A stretch of DNA of 64,000 bases. Source: Gottfriedia endophytica (GTDB taxonomy: Bacteria; Bacillota; Bacilli; Bacillales; Bacillaceae_G). Of the stretch, positions 20,106 through 29,563 are shown piece by piece; position 1 is the first letter of the stretch; every line of letters starts with the position of its first letter. A program made the translations under genes and the position numbers. The notes beneath the pieces were generated by a model. That model was not told the DNA's origin. It made no database searches and saw only the letters and a list, made by a program, of their open reading frames with translations. The DNA lies in the NCBI RefSeq assembly GCF_017814275.1, contig NZ_JAGIYQ010000003.1, forward strand, positions 124,001-188,000. Reading direction: 5' to 3'.

Positions 20106-20383
20106 GTGCGTTATTTCCTAAGCATCAAGTGGTTGGCTTCATCCAATCACTTGTGTTAACAGCTATTGCGTTAAGTGTTTATTTTCTAAAATTACCTTTT
20201 CAAACTTCATTTATAATCCTTCTTGTGACAGCACTTCTTCAAGGTGGATTACAACTTATTGTATTTATGCACGTGAGAGAAAGTGAAGATAAAGGTGTAC
20301 TTTATATGAACTTAGGTTATGCATTGTTCGTTGCTCTAGTAACGATTTTCGGATCAATCTGGGCAATGGTATGGGGCTATTAA
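20102..20383 (+). CDS. qoxD: Cytochrome aa3 quinol oxidase subunit IV
   Basis: QoxD (93 residues) is the small three-helix subunit IV. Hydrophobic segments lie near residues 14-30, 36-56 and 68-90, with the conserved LIVFMHVRESEDKG turn between the second and third. It is shorter than the B. subtilis protein (124), mainly at the termini. It overlaps qoxC by 4 bases (ATGA) and closes the operon before a strong terminator. Confidence 0.9.
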   Translation: MSALFPKHQVVGFIQSLVLTAIALSVYFLKLPFQTSFIILLVTALLQGGLQLIVFMHVRESEDKGVLYMNLGYALFVALVTIFGSIWAMVWGY

Positions 20384-20400
20384 TTAGTCAATAACCTATG

Positions 20401-20431
20401 AAAAAACCCTTGCATTTTGCAAGGGTTTTTT
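20401..20431 (+). terminator. Terminator of qoxABCD
   Basis: AAAAAACCCTTGCA pairs with TGCAAGGGTTTTTT across a three-base loop, 17 bases after the qoxD stop. Confidence 0.92.
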
Positions 20432-20523
20432 GCTGTATATAAATCAAGTAATCAATTTAACTTAAGTGACATTTTAGAAAGGAATTAGAAGCTTCCTGAG
20501 CCTGTTTACTTCTTTTTATACGT

Positions 20524-21006
20524 TTACCTTGCAATAAATGTATTTTTGCTTAAATCCGAATAATTTGGACCATTATAACCGTATTTGCCGTCAGTATTAA
20601 TAAACCATGGAAGGACACGATATTGAACACATGTTGTTAATCTTCTTTTAAAGATAAGAACTAATATTGTTTTAGTAAAATTAAAACTCTGTACCCATGC
20701 AAATTTAGGCTTTAATGAATTAGTTAAGTTTGGTTCTTCATTTATGCCCAAACTAGCAACTCCAGTGGGTATTTGCTCATTACTTTGTAACCAATAATGA
20801 GAAATATTAGTAGCAGATTTTAGATCAACAGGTCGATCAAAAATCAGCTCAATTTTATTAGTATCTAATTGTTTTGCTTCAAGTAAAATTGGAACTGAGA
20901 CCCGTTCTTGGTCTCTGAGATTAGTATCCGTAGTTGAGTTGACTCTATAAGTAATGCCTGAGATTTGTTGTCTATTCATTGAATGACTACCTTTATTTTC
21001 TTTCAT
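20524..21006 (-). CDS. Uncharacterised protein with an SbsA-like Ig fold pattern
   Basis: A 160-residue protein without signal peptide or membrane segment. The region VPILLEAKQLDTNKIELIFDRPVD, continuing to a later IFKRRLTTCVQYRVL, matches the strand pattern of SbsA-type Ig-like domains (a bacterial beta-sandwich). This is a pattern judgement and the function is unknown. The ATG at 21006 follows AAAGGG by 8 bases; an alternative ATG at 20979 also has AAAGG upstream. It is monocistronic and lies next to two MITE copies, so it could be a lineage-specific accessory gene. Confidence 0.55.
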   Translation of the reverse strand: MKENKGSHSMNRQQISGITYRVNSTTDTNLRDQERVSVPILLEAKQLDTNKIELIFDRPVDLKSATNISHYWLQSNEQIPTGVASLGINEEPNLTNSLKPKFAWVQSFNFTKTILVLIFKRRLTTCVQYRVLPWFINTDGKYGYNGPNYSDLSKNTFIAR

Positions 21007-21072
21007 TTTTAAGCCCTTTGATCATTTTTGTCACTCCTATTATTTGGTGTGGCTTTTTTTATATTTTTATTT

Positions 21073-21290
21073 GGCTTTTTTCTAAAAGATTATTGCTTTT
21101 GAGATTTTTAGTTTTAAAGACAGAAGTTGATTCGGGTGGAAGGTGCGAGACTCCTATGGGAATAGCGGGAAGGCTGAGACCCCGCAGGCTTGCCGAGGAA
21201 GCTCAGGGCAAGCCCGACGGAAAGGAAGCATCCTGGAGTTGTAATCAACTAACACATTCTAAATTAGCGACAATGTATACTAAAACAGTC
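21073..21290 (+). mobile_element. Family 1 MITE, copy 1, with perfect 8-bp duplication
   Basis: A 218 bp element. The left end GGCTTTTTTCTAAAAGATTA and the right end (complement GACTGTTTTAGTATACATTG) form imperfect terminal inverted repeats. The GC-rich core carries the conserved AGTTGATT ... AATCAACT arms. It is flanked on both sides by TTTTATTT (21065-21072 and 21291-21298), a perfect 8-bp target duplication. No transposase is encoded. Confidence 0.85.
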
Positions 21291-21487
21291 TTTTATTTTA
21301 ATTACGCAAGAATCCATGTGATGTCGTTACCTTGCAGAAGGAACAAGAAAAGGTGGATAGTTTGATTTTATAAAAGAAGCGGGTTTCCATGAATATAAAT
21401 AAAGTGGTGTAATGAGAGTTTGTTTTAAAAATCATATTCAATCAATTTTAATTTAATTCTCTTCAAATAAAAAAGATTTTGTAAAAG

Positions 21488-21708
21488 GATCTTTTTAAAG
21501 ATTCGTAGCTTTTAGGTTCTGTAATATAAAAGACAAAAGTTGATTTGAACTGAAGGGTGAAGGGCTTCTGTGGGAAATGCGGGAAGGCTGAGACCCCACA
21601 GGAGCGTATGCGACGAGGAGGATCAGCTCACGCCCCTAGGAAAGCGAGCATCATGGAGTGGAAATCAACTTACACATACAAAAAATAACAATTTATACGA
21701 AAATAGCC
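21488..21708 (+). mobile_element. Family 1 MITE, copy 2
   Basis: A second head-to-tail copy about 200 bp after copy 1, with the same core (GGGAAGGCTGAGACCCCACA) and the right end ACGAAAATAGCC. No exact flanking duplication is visible. It ends about 130 bases before the cwlO-like gene, just upstream of that gene's promoter region. Confidence 0.8.
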
Positions 21709-21755
21709 TTCAAAATAAAAAGGGGAAATGTTGAAAAATACAGAAAAAATAGTTA

Positions 21756-21806
21756 CTTTACAACCCTGTTACATTTGGAACAAACCTCTCTATTTTATGG
21801 TATAAA
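21756..21806 (+). promoter_or_regulatory. Possible WalR-type box and promoter of the cwlO-like gene
   Basis: CTTTAC-5 bases-TGTTAC (21756-21772) resembles the WalR direct repeat TGTWAH-N5-TGTWAH; the second half matches fully, the first at four of six positions. An extended -10 TGGTATAAA (21798-21806) lies downstream with a weak -35. cwlO is a known WalR target in B. subtilis, so the reading fits, but it is tentative. Confidence 0.4.
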
Positions 21807-21838
21807 TTTACATAGAGAACCGAGAGGAGAACTACAAC

Positions 21839-23134
21839 ATGATAGCAAAAAAAATCGCAGCAATTGCTCTATCAGGTGCTTTAATTTTGACAATAATTCC
21901 ATTCAATACTGCTCATGCAGAAAGTAAAGTAGCACAAAAACAACGTGAAATTTCAAACTATGAAAATCAATTAAATACATTAAATAATAAAATAGAAATT
22001 AGTAACCAAAAAATTAATTCAACTGAAAAGAAGATTAATAACTTAAAAGATGAAATAACAAAAACAGAGCAGACTATTACTAAAAAGAATGAACGTATTA
22101 CATACTTACAAGGTCGAATTGAAAAACGTCATGAGATAATCCAAGCACGTTTAAAAGCAATGCAAGAACAACCAAGAACAAACCTTACAACTGAAGTCTT
22201 GTTTAACTCTACAGACATTGTAGATTTTTTTAATCGTCTATTTTCAATCAGTCAGTTATTTGGCGCTGATCAAAATATAATAGAAACACAAAAAAATGAA
22301 CAAGCTGAAGTAGAAGTAGAGAAGAAGCAAGTAATTCAAACGCAAGAACAACTAGTAGCTTCTAAAAAAGAATTAATTAATACACAATCAGTGTTAGTTG
22401 AGAATAAAAAAGAACAACAGCAAGCTGCAAATGAAGCACAGCAAAAGCTAGATCAGGCTGTTAAAGCACTAGAGGCAGCAAAATTAAATGCTCAAAAACT
22501 AGAACAAGAGGCATTACGTTTAGCTGAGCTACAAAGTAATTACAATGCTGAAAACGAAAATAAACAAGCGAATGAATTTATCCAAAAAGAAAAGTCGAAT
22601 GAGAAATCTCATGCTAGTCATATAACTAGTCAAGATAACTCAAGTTCTGATCAGTCTTCATCAAATGGATCAAATTCTAATCAAAATGACAATAGCTCAA
22701 GCTCAGATTCAAAATCAAATTCAAATTCAAATTCAAGTTCAGATTCTAAACCTTCTTCTGATCCTACACCACAACATGGAGCAGGTGGAGTAGTTGAATA
22801 TGCAATGCAATTTATGGGTGTACCATACGTATTCGGTGGAACATCACCAAGTGGATTTGATTGCAGTGGATTTATCTGGTACGTATACTCACATAATGGA
22901 TATAGTATTGGACGAGCAAGTGTAAATTCATATTGGGGCATGGTAACTAAAGTTAGCTCGCCACAACCTGGCGATTTAGTATTCTTACAAAATACATATA
23001 TTAATGGACCTTCCCATATGGGTATCTATATTGGTGGAAACCGTATGATCCATGCTGGAAGTAGTGGAATTACAACAATTAGTTTAAGTAACAGTTGGGT
23101 AAAATCTCATTTCTTAGGATACGGTAAATTTTAA
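21839..23134 (+). CDS. Secreted CwlO-like NlpC/P60 peptidoglycan DL-endopeptidase
   Basis: A 431-residue wall hydrolase. A Sec signal peptide (to about AHAES, residue 27) is followed by a long coiled-coil region (about 30-240), a Ser/Asn/Asp-rich linker (about 255-305) and a C-terminal NlpC/P60 domain. Catalytic Cys342 lies in GFDCSGF, the histidine in SHMGIYIG and a further histidine in MIHAG. The layout matches CwlO, which cuts D-Glu-DAP cross-peptides during cell elongation and is controlled through FtsEX (family knowledge). The ATG follows GAGAGGAG. It is monocistronic with its own terminator. Confidence 0.88.
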   Translation: MIAKKIAAIALSGALILTIIPFNTAHAESKVAQKQREISNYENQLNTLNNKIEISNQKINSTEKKINNLKDEITKTEQTITKKNERITYLQGRIEKRHEIIQARLKAMQEQPRTNLTTEVLFNSTDIVDFFNRLFSISQLFGADQNIIETQKNEQAEVEVEKKQVIQTQEQLVASKKELINTQSVLVENKKEQQQAANEAQQKLDQAVKALEAAKLNAQKLEQEALRLAELQSNYNAENENKQANEFIQKEKSNEKSHASHITSQDNSSSDQSSSNGSNSNQNDNSSSSDSKSNSNSNSSSDSKPSSDPTPQHGAGGVVEYAMQFMGVPYVFGGTSPSGFDCSGFIWYVYSHNGYSIGRASVNSYWGMVTKVSSPQPGDLVFLQNTYINGPSHMGIYIGGNRMIHAGSSGITTISLSNSWVKSHFLGYGKF

Positions 23135-23151
23135 GTAAAATAGAAATAAAT

Positions 23152-23187
23152 AAAGCGAAAGAATGAATTTACATTCTTTCGCTTTTC
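23152..23187 (+). terminator. Terminator of the cwlO-like gene
   Basis: AAAGCGAAAGAATG (23152-23165) pairs perfectly with CATTCTTTCGCTTT (23172-23185), followed by TT. Confidence 0.88.
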
Positions 23188-23312
23188 TTGTTTTTGCTAG
23201 TATACTAGGAAGGCTTTATTTACGTCATAGATAAACAGAATAGCATAGTAGATGTTAAGGATCCATTTTCCTAAATGAGTGGTTTTGAGCCTATTAGGGA
23301 GTAATCAGTTGC

Positions 23313-24530
23313 CTATGCTTTTCTAATTTTTTTATCATTTGGTAACAGAAATGCAACGACTCCTAATAAAGGCAAGAAGCTACAGAAATTCATAATAAAT
23401 TTTAGGCTAAATGAGTCGGCAAGAGCACCTAAAGCAACTGCTCCGAGAGCACCCATACCAAATGCTAGGCCAACAATTAAACCTGATACAAGACCTACTC
23501 TTCCAGGTACAAGCTCTTGTGCATAGACCACGATTACACTAAAACTACTAGAACTAATAAATCCAATACAAATAAACAAAGGAATAACCCAATTTAATGG
23601 TACATGAGGTAATGCTACAGTTAATGGGAATGAACCAAGTAAAGAAAGTAATATAATATTTCGTTTACCGAAACGGTCAGCTAAAGGTCCTCCAAAAAAT
23701 GTTCCAATTACACCAGATATCATAAAGACAAAAATATAAAGCTGAGTACTTTTTATCGTTAAACCATATTCTTTTATTAAATAAAATTGATAATAATTTC
23801 CAATTCCTGCAGAATACCAAGAACGTGCAAAAGTGATAAATATTAATAGAATGATAGCAAATTTAATTTTGGAATCAATTTTGAGCTTATCACTGCTCTG
23901 AGTAGTTTTATTTTTCGTTTTTAATGCGTTACTTTTGATTTTATCTCGATACCATCTTGAAACTATGGTTAAAAGAATAATGCCAATTCCAGCCAATACT
24001 GTAAACATTGCTGCTCCTTTTTGCCCAAATGGTACAAATACAAGGGCTGTAAAAATTGGAGCAAGTGAATTACCGAAATTCCCACCTACTTGGTAGATTG
24101 CCTGAGAGAGACCTCTTTTTGCTCCAGAAGCTAAATAAGCTACTTTTGAGCCTTCTGGATGGAATACAGCAGATCCTAAACCAATAAACAATACTGACAG
24201 TAATACAAAGAAAAAATTAGGAGAAAACGCTAATCCACACATTCCAAGTAAACTTGAAGCCATACCAAAAGGAAGAAGAAATGGAGAAGGCTTACGATCT
24301 GAATAGACGCCAAAAACCGGTTGCATGACAGAAGATGTCATGTTTAATGCAAATGCTATAAACCCTATTTGAGTATATGATAAACTCATAGATTTCTCTA
24401 AAATAGGAAAAATTGCTGGGACAACTGCTTGCATTGAATCATTTAATAAATGTCCTAGGCTGATTGCAAATAAAATACGATAAATAGTTGAATTCGAAGA
24501 CGACGGTTGTATTTTTGAAACAGGTTGCAT
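23313..24530 (-). CDS. MFS transporter, fosmidomycin-resistance (Fsr) type
   Basis: A 405-residue, 12-helix major facilitator transporter. The N-terminal SLGHLLNDSMQAVVPAIFPI and the motif-A-like loop GVYSDRKPSP are typical of the Fsr subfamily, which exports fosmidomycin and related drugs; the natural substrate here is unknown. A second DRFGKRN loop follows helix 8. The basic and polar central loop lies near residues 195-215. The ATG at 24530 is preceded by AAAGGAG about 6 bases upstream. It is monocistronic, and no local regulator gene is present. Confidence 0.85.
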   Translation of the reverse strand: MQPVSKIQPSSSNSTIYRILFAISLGHLLNDSMQAVVPAIFPILEKSMSLSYTQIGFIAFALNMTSSVMQPVFGVYSDRKPSPFLLPFGMASSLLGMCGLAFSPNFFFVLLSVLFIGLGSAVFHPEGSKVAYLASGAKRGLSQAIYQVGGNFGNSLAPIFTALVFVPFGQKGAAMFTVLAGIGIILLTIVSRWYRDKIKSNALKTKNKTTQSSDKLKIDSKIKFAIILLIFITFARSWYSAGIGNYYQFYLIKEYGLTIKSTQLYIFVFMISGVIGTFFGGPLADRFGKRNIILLSLLGSFPLTVALPHVPLNWVIPLFICIGFISSSSFSVIVVYAQELVPGRVGLVSGLIVGLAFGMGALGAVALGALADSFSLKFIMNFCSFLPLLGVVAFLLPNDKKIRKA

Positions 24531-24814
24531 TATAAACTCCTTTGCATTTTTTAATTAAAGATTACTTCCATTGGGTTGGTGTTTTTGTGTATGATTAAAT
24601 TGGAATATAATCTTTCGACAACTTAGACTTTGTTAAACAAGAGATTGTTGATATTTGCTAAATTCCACAGGGTTTCGAGGACGAACCACCTATCCTCCTC
24701 ACTCGTACCTCGCTACTGTTTCTCGCAGATTTTAACTCAAAACTCGAGTATTATTGATGAACAATTAACTTTAAAAAAGTTCAAATATAAAAATTAGCCA
24801 AGAAGAGGTGGGAA
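24531..24814. other. Divergent intergenic region with a GC-richer island
   Basis: It holds the promoters of the MFS gene (minus) and the AlkD-like gene (plus). Around 24668-24728 there is a GC-richer segment with CGAGGACGA opposite CGTACCTCG, a possible hairpin remnant that matches none of the three repeat families here. Nothing coding is seen. Confidence 0.35.
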
Positions 24815-25483
24815 ATGGATCAATATACAAAAGAATTATATGATATTTTTAATTTACATCAAAATGAAACGAATCGACCTTCAATGGAAAGTTATTTGAA
24901 AAATCATTTTCAATTTTTAGGAATTAAGACACCTGAGAGAAGACAGCTAATTAAGGATTTTATTCAACTGCATGGATTACCAAATGATTTATCGATAATT
25001 AAAGAAATTTGGGATTTAAAAGAACGAGAGTTTCAGTATGTTGCCTTAGATTTACTTTCTAAGGAATATAAAAAAGCTGAAAAAGAAAGAATCGAATTTT
25101 ATGAACAATTAATTACTGAAAAGTCTTGGTGGGACACAGTAGATACAATTGCAGGAAGCTTAATCAGTCTTCATTTCTTACGTTTTCCAGATTTAATTGC
25201 TTCTTATACTGACAAATGGATTCATTCAGAAAATATGTGGCTACAAAGAGCTGCAATTTTACATCAGTTAAAGTTTAAACAACATACTAATGAAGAAAAA
25301 TTATTTAGTCATATTAAAATTGTTTCATCGAGTAAGGAGTTTTTTATCCAAAAAGCGATTGGCTGGGCACTAAGAGAATATTCAAAAACAAGTCCTTTAA
25401 GTGTAAGGAATTTTGTTACTAATAACGAAGAAATTTTAGCACCTTTAAGCAAGAGGGAAGCATTAAAAAGATTGACAATCTAA
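24815..25483 (+). CDS. DNA alkylation repair protein, AlkD-like
   Basis: A 222-residue all-helical HEAT-like protein of the AlkD/AlkC DNA glycosylase family, which removes bulky or cationic N3/N7-alkylated bases. The family residues in SWWDTVDTIAG (near 107-117), including the catalytic-type aspartate, and WALREYSKTSP near 187-197 are present. The ATG follows AAGAGGTGGG. Length fits the family (about 220-240). It is monocistronic; a MITE follows 88 bases after the stop. Confidence 0.85.
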   Translation: MDQYTKELYDIFNLHQNETNRPSMESYLKNHFQFLGIKTPERRQLIKDFIQLHGLPNDLSIIKEIWDLKEREFQYVALDLLSKEYKKAEKERIEFYEQLITEKSWWDTVDTIAGSLISLHFLRFPDLIASYTDKWIHSENMWLQRAAILHQLKFKQHTNEEKLFSHIKIVSSSKEFFIQKAIGWALREYSKTSPLSVRNFVTNNEEILAPLSKREALKRLTI

Positions 25484-25571
25484 TTTAAAAGATGATTTTC
25501 TCGGAAATAAAATTTTATTAAAAGTACTTAAGTTTATTAGGATAGAATGATATGTTATCCTTAAAATAAAT

Positions 25572-25788
25572 GACTGTTTTCAAAAACGTTGTTGCTTTGG
25601 AGATTATTAAATTTAAAGATAGAAGTTGAGTACAATGGAAGGTTCGAGATTCCTGTGGGAATAGCGGGAAGGCTGAGAGCCCACAGGCTTCCAGTGGAGG
25701 CTAGCTCACGCCACGCGGAAAGGGAGCATCCTGGAGTTGTAATCAACTAACGTATTCTAAAATAGCAACAATGTATACGTAAACAGCC
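25572..25788 (+). mobile_element. Family 1 MITE, copy 3
   Basis: The left end GACTGTTTTCAAAAACGTTG and the complement of the right end, GGCTGTTTACGTATACATTG, are clearly inverted repeats of each other. The core is conserved. No exact 8-bp flanking duplication is visible. It lies 110 bases upstream of the dacF-like gene. Confidence 0.8.
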
Positions 25789-25898
25789 TACAAGAAATAG
25801 AGTAATATAGAAGAGGAGTTGTATTTTTTGCTCCTTTCGTTATAATGAATGCATTGAAAATAACAACAAAGATGTTTAGATAAATAAGGAGATATAGA

Positions 25899-27122
25899 AT
25901 GAAACTTTTTATGAATCGATGGGGAGCGATTATTCTTAGTATTGTTATTATTTTTCTTCCTATTTGTAAAGTAGATGCAAGTGTAGATAATATCAATTTA
26001 TTTAGTGATAAAGCTATATCTGTAGTAGCAAAAACTGGAGAAGTAATTTATTCAAAAAATGGAGAAAAAACGGACTTCCCTGCTAGTACAACTAAAATTA
26101 TGACCGCAATATTACTCATGGAACATTTGAAAAAAAGTGACTATATAACTTTTTCTGATCAAAGCTTAAAACAAGAAAAAAGTAATTCACAGATTATCTT
26201 TTCTAAGGGAGAAAAATTAGACAGAGATACTGCATTAAAAACAATGATGATCTTAAGTGCAAATGATTTAGCATATGCAATTGGAGAAAAAGTAGCAGGA
26301 AATATACCAGCATTTGTAAAAATGATGAATCAAAAAGCAAAAGAAATTGGTGCAACTCATACACATTTTGTTACACCAAATGGTTTGCATGATATTAATC
26401 ACTATACTACACCACATGACTTAGCCTTAATCGCACGTGAAGCTATGAAGTATCCAGAAATTATGACTGCAATGGGGACAAAGAGTGCAATCATTTCTAC
26501 TAGTGTTCAAAAGAATAAATACATTTTTAATCGTAGTAATATGTTTACGAATCCTTATTTCTATGCAGGAAAGACAGGATTTACAAATGAGGCAGGAAAT
26601 ACATTAGTTGAGATTGATAAAAAAAATGGCGAAACGATTATTAATGTATTATTACATTCCTCAAAACCTCAATATTTAAATGACATTAAGTTATTAGATA
26701 ACTATGCTTTTTCTCATTTAAGACAAGCAAAATTGTTTAATAAAAATGACTGGAATCAAACAGTTAAAATTGGAAGTTTTAATGTGAAAACCATGTTAAA
26801 AGAAGATGTAAATGTCTTAACAGCTGCTCCAAAAAATAATGATTTAACAATTAAAATTATTCCTAAGAAAATTAATATGAATCAATTAAATAAATTTGGA
26901 ATAAAGAAAGATGAAATTGTTGGAACCTTAGAGGTATGGAACGGGAATACTAAATTAAAACAAGTCAATTTATTTTCCGAAAAAAATTATCAAGTTAAAA
27001 ATAAGATTGAAAAATCTTCAATTTTCTTTTCTAGTCTAATACTTTCAAGCATAATAATCATTCTTTCAATATTTAGAGGGTTAAGATCAAAACAACGATA
27101 TAGAATGCAAAAAAGAGGATAA
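25899..27122 (+). CDS. D-alanyl-D-alanine carboxypeptidase (DacF-type penicillin-binding protein)
   Basis: A 407-residue low-molecular-weight PBP (S11 peptidase) that trims the terminal D-Ala from peptidoglycan stem peptides. The three active-site motifs are intact: Ser63-x-x-Lys66 in PASTTKIM, SAN in LSANDLAYAI, and KTG in YAGKTGFTNEAG. A signal segment precedes the catalytic domain, and a C-terminal hydrophobic helix (about 374-392) ends in basic residues, suggesting membrane attachment. The ATG follows AAGGAG. It resembles DacF/DacC more than vegetative DacA; stage of expression cannot be read here. Confidence 0.85.
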   Translation: MKLFMNRWGAIILSIVIIFLPICKVDASVDNINLFSDKAISVVAKTGEVIYSKNGEKTDFPASTTKIMTAILLMEHLKKSDYITFSDQSLKQEKSNSQIIFSKGEKLDRDTALKTMMILSANDLAYAIGEKVAGNIPAFVKMMNQKAKEIGATHTHFVTPNGLHDINHYTTPHDLALIAREAMKYPEIMTAMGTKSAIISTSVQKNKYIFNRSNMFTNPYFYAGKTGFTNEAGNTLVEIDKKNGETIINVLLHSSKPQYLNDIKLLDNYAFSHLRQAKLFNKNDWNQTVKIGSFNVKTMLKEDVNVLTAAPKNNDLTIKIIPKKINMNQLNKFGIKKDEIVGTLEVWNGNTKLKQVNLFSEKNYQVKNKIEKSSIFFSSLILSSIIIILSIFRGLRSKQRYRMQKRG

Positions 27123-27141
27123 TACTTTGTATTATCCTCTT
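27113..27141. terminator. Bidirectional terminator between dacF-like gene and pit
   Basis: AAGAGGATAATAC (27113-27125) pairs perfectly with GTATTATCCTCTT (27129-27141). The dacF-like stop codon lies inside the stem, and the minus-strand pit stop lies 5 bases away. Confidence 0.85.
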
Positions 27142-27145
27142 ACTA

Positions 27146-28144
27146 TTATAAAAATAAATTTAAAATTTTAAAGATAATTGCAGAAACTGCTGCTGAAATT
27201 GGAATTGTGATAACCCAAGTTATAAGCATTCTTTTAGCAGTTCCCCAGTTTACATCTTTTACCCTCTGAGCTGCACCAACACCCATTATCGATGAAGAAA
27301 TGACATGAGTAGAACTTACAGGTAATTTTAATGCTGTAAATGTAAAGATGATTGCAGAAGAAGATAAGTCAGCTGCAGCACCGTTAATTGGACGGATTTT
27401 CATAATTTTTCCGCCAACCGTTTTAATAATTTTCCATCCTCCAACTGATGTCCCTATAGCCATAGCAATTGCAGAGCCTACACGTACCCACATTGGAATA
27501 TCAGTTGATGTTTGGTATCCATTTGCGATTAAAGCCATTGTTATTATTCCCATTGCTTTTTGAGCATCATTTGTACCATGTGTAAATGATTGCAACGCAG
27601 CAGTGAAAATTTGGAGTATACGGAAACCTTTATTAGTTTTAGTCAAGCTTGAACGTTGGAAAATTGTTTTTAAGATTGTCATGATAATAAATCCTACGAT
27701 AATTGCAATGACAGGTGAAGTTAATAGAGCTTCAATAATCTTAATGAATCCTTTGTAGTTTAGTGCATGAAAACCTGATGCAGCAATCGCAGCACCTGCA
27801 ATCGAACCGATGATTGCATGAGAAGAACTACTAGGAATTCCAAAATACCAAGTTAATAGATTCCAAAAAATTGCTGCTATTAATGCAGCTAAAATGACTA
27901 CTGATCCATTTTGCAACTTAAAAGGATCAACAATATCTTTTGTAATTGTTTGTGCAACTCCAGTGAAGGTAATTGCTCCAATAAAATTCATTGCCGCTGC
28001 TAAATAAATAGCAACTCTTGGAGGTAAAGCCTTTGTTGAAACTGAAGTAGCAATCGCATTTGCAGTATCATGGAAGCCATTAATGAAATCAAATACTAAA
28101 GCGAAAATCACTATTAGTGATGTAATTAAAAATAAATTATCCAT
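27146..28144 (-). CDS. pit: Low-affinity inorganic phosphate transporter (PiT family)
   Basis: A 332-residue PiT-family metal-phosphate/proton symporter with about ten membrane segments. The duplicated signature is present as GFHDTANAIATSVST near residue 23 and as FTHGTNDAQKAMG near residue 188. The ATG at 28144 follows AAGGAG by about 8 bases. The DUF47 gene lies 13 bases upstream on the same strand, a standard pit operon in bacilli. Confidence 0.9.
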   Translation of the reverse strand: MDNLFLITSLIVIFALVFDFINGFHDTANAIATSVSTKALPPRVAIYLAAAMNFIGAITFTGVAQTITKDIVDPFKLQNGSVVILAALIAAIFWNLLTWYFGIPSSSSHAIIGSIAGAAIAASGFHALNYKGFIKIIEALLTSPVIAIIVGFIIMTILKTIFQRSSLTKTNKGFRILQIFTAALQSFTHGTNDAQKAMGIITMALIANGYQTSTDIPMWVRVGSAIAMAIGTSVGGWKIIKTVGGKIMKIRPINGAAADLSSSAIIFTFTALKLPVSSTHVISSSIMGVGAAQRVKDVNWGTAKRMLITWVITIPISAAVSAIIFKILNLFL

Positions 28145-28157
28145 TATTTGTTACTCC

Positions 28158-28778
28158 TTAGGCATTACGCATAATGATTTGCTCTAAAGTATTTGCTACA
28201 TCTTGGCAGCTATCAGCAATTGATTCAAACATTTCGTACATTTCTTTAACTTGAATGATTTTAATCGGATCTTTTTGATTCATAAATAATTGTTTAATAG
28301 ATGTTCTTAATAATTCGTCACATTGTGACTCGTAATCTTTGATTTTAATTGCGTGAACTCGGATTTCTAAAAGTTTTTTATTAGATAATAATTTTACTGA
28401 ATCTAGAATTTCTTCTACAGCTTTTTCTAATATTGCAACGAACTCTACCATATATTCATCAGCTTGTGTAATAGAATACATTTCAAAACGAGCTGAACAT
28501 TGCTCAAATCCATCTAATACATCGTCCATTTTCATCGCTAATTGAAGAATGTCTTCACGCTCGATCGGAGTAATAAAAGTTTTATTTAGTTCTACGATTA
28601 ATGAATGAATAAATTTATCGCCTTTTGTTTCATATTCTTTCATTTCATGTGAGAAAGTTTTTAAATCGCTAGCATTTTGAATTTTAAATTCCTCATAATA
28701 CTTTGAAGCTTCATTTAAATTTACAGCGATTTCTAATAATTTTTCAAAAAATACGTCTTTTTTTTGACCAAAGAACAT
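28158..28778 (-). CDS. DUF47 family PhoU-like phosphate transport regulator
   Basis: A 206-residue all-helical PhoU-like protein (DUF47, YkaA in B. subtilis), the usual partner of PiT transporters and thought to modulate them. It starts MFFGQKKDVFFEKL, as in relatives, and keeps ETKGDKFIHSL and EREDILQLAMKMDDVLDG. I chose the ATG at 28778 because GGAGG lies 8 bases upstream; an in-frame ATG at 28802 has no ribosome site. Operon with pit. Confidence 0.88.
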   Translation of the reverse strand: MFFGQKKDVFFEKLLEIAVNLNEASKYYEEFKIQNASDLKTFSHEMKEYETKGDKFIHSLIVELNKTFITPIEREDILQLAMKMDDVLDGFEQCSARFEMYSITQADEYMVEFVAILEKAVEEILDSVKLLSNKKLLEIRVHAIKIKDYESQCDELLRTSIKQLFMNQKDPIKIIQVKEMYEMFESIADSCQDVANTLEQIIMRNA

Positions 28779-29278
28779 TATATTTCCTCCGTTATCATTC
28801 ATATATATGGTAATTACCCTGAATATGTAATCATAAAAAATATTTCGATTATTGTCGAAAAGTAAAGGGTACGTAAATAATAATAATACGTTTTAAGAAA
28901 TATTCAATTGAAAAATCTTGGAATTCAACAAAATTTACAATATCTTTACAATTCATTAATATTCTTAATAAAAGAATTGGGTAAGATACCAATTCTTGGT
29001 TGCTAACAAAAGTAAAGTTTATAAAAAAATCCTTTTCTTGTAAAATGTTATAAAATTCGATATCTTACGACAAAAAACTTTACGCTTTTTATGGAACTTG
29101 ATAAAATATAATTGTCTAAATTTTTCGGCAAAGCTCCTAAAATGTAGGGGCTTTTATTTATTATTTTCATATAAAGTGAAACTTTCAATTGTGGATGTTT
29201 TATTGATGGATAATGGTGGATAAAAACATTACTTGTAAAGATTTAATTCATTCAAAATTAAAAAATTTACATTTGATA
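28779..29278. other. Gene-free region with hairpins upstream of the DUF47-pit operon
   Basis: The perfect inverted repeat AAGAATTGG-8-CCAATTCTT lies near 28974-28999. A plus-strand terminator-like stem AAAGCTCCT / AGGGGCTTT with T tail lies near 29131-29158. Around 29173-29185 AAAGTGAAACTT matches only the head of the family 2 repeat. No coding frame is credible. Confidence 0.4.
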
Positions 29279-29495
29279 ACTAAAGATTGTTGCTTTTAGG
29301 TTTTGTATTTTAAAAAACAGAGATTGATTGGAACGGAAGGGTGCCCAGGCTTCTGTGGGAGATGCGGGAAGGCTGAGACCCCACAGGAGCGAATGCGACG
29401 AGGAGGCTCAGCTCACGCCCCTAGGAAAGCGAGCATCCCTACGTTCCAATCAACTTACACATACTAAAATAGTAATAATGTATACGAAAACAGCC
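29279..29495 (+). mobile_element. Family 1 MITE, copy 4
   Basis: It has the conserved core (GGGAAGGCTGAGACCCCACA, then CACGCCCCTAGGAAAGCGAG) and the right end TATACGAAAACAGCC. The extreme left end is degraded. It ends 69 bases before potA, so readthrough or promoter effects on the polyamine operon are possible. Confidence 0.78.
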
Positions 29496-29563
29496 ATATT
29501 TAAAGTAATTAGTAAAAGAGCCTTAAAAAATTTACATTTTAATAGTAAAGATAGGATGGGAAA

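Noticed and set aside
16653-20383. Cytochrome c oxidase (ctaCDEF)
   Set aside because: Subunit II lacks the CuA cysteines and any cytochrome c domain, and subunit lengths match qoxABCD.
24661-24730. GC-richer segment taken as a fourth repeat family
   Set aside because: Only one copy exists in the window and the possible stem is short, so it cannot be called a repeat.
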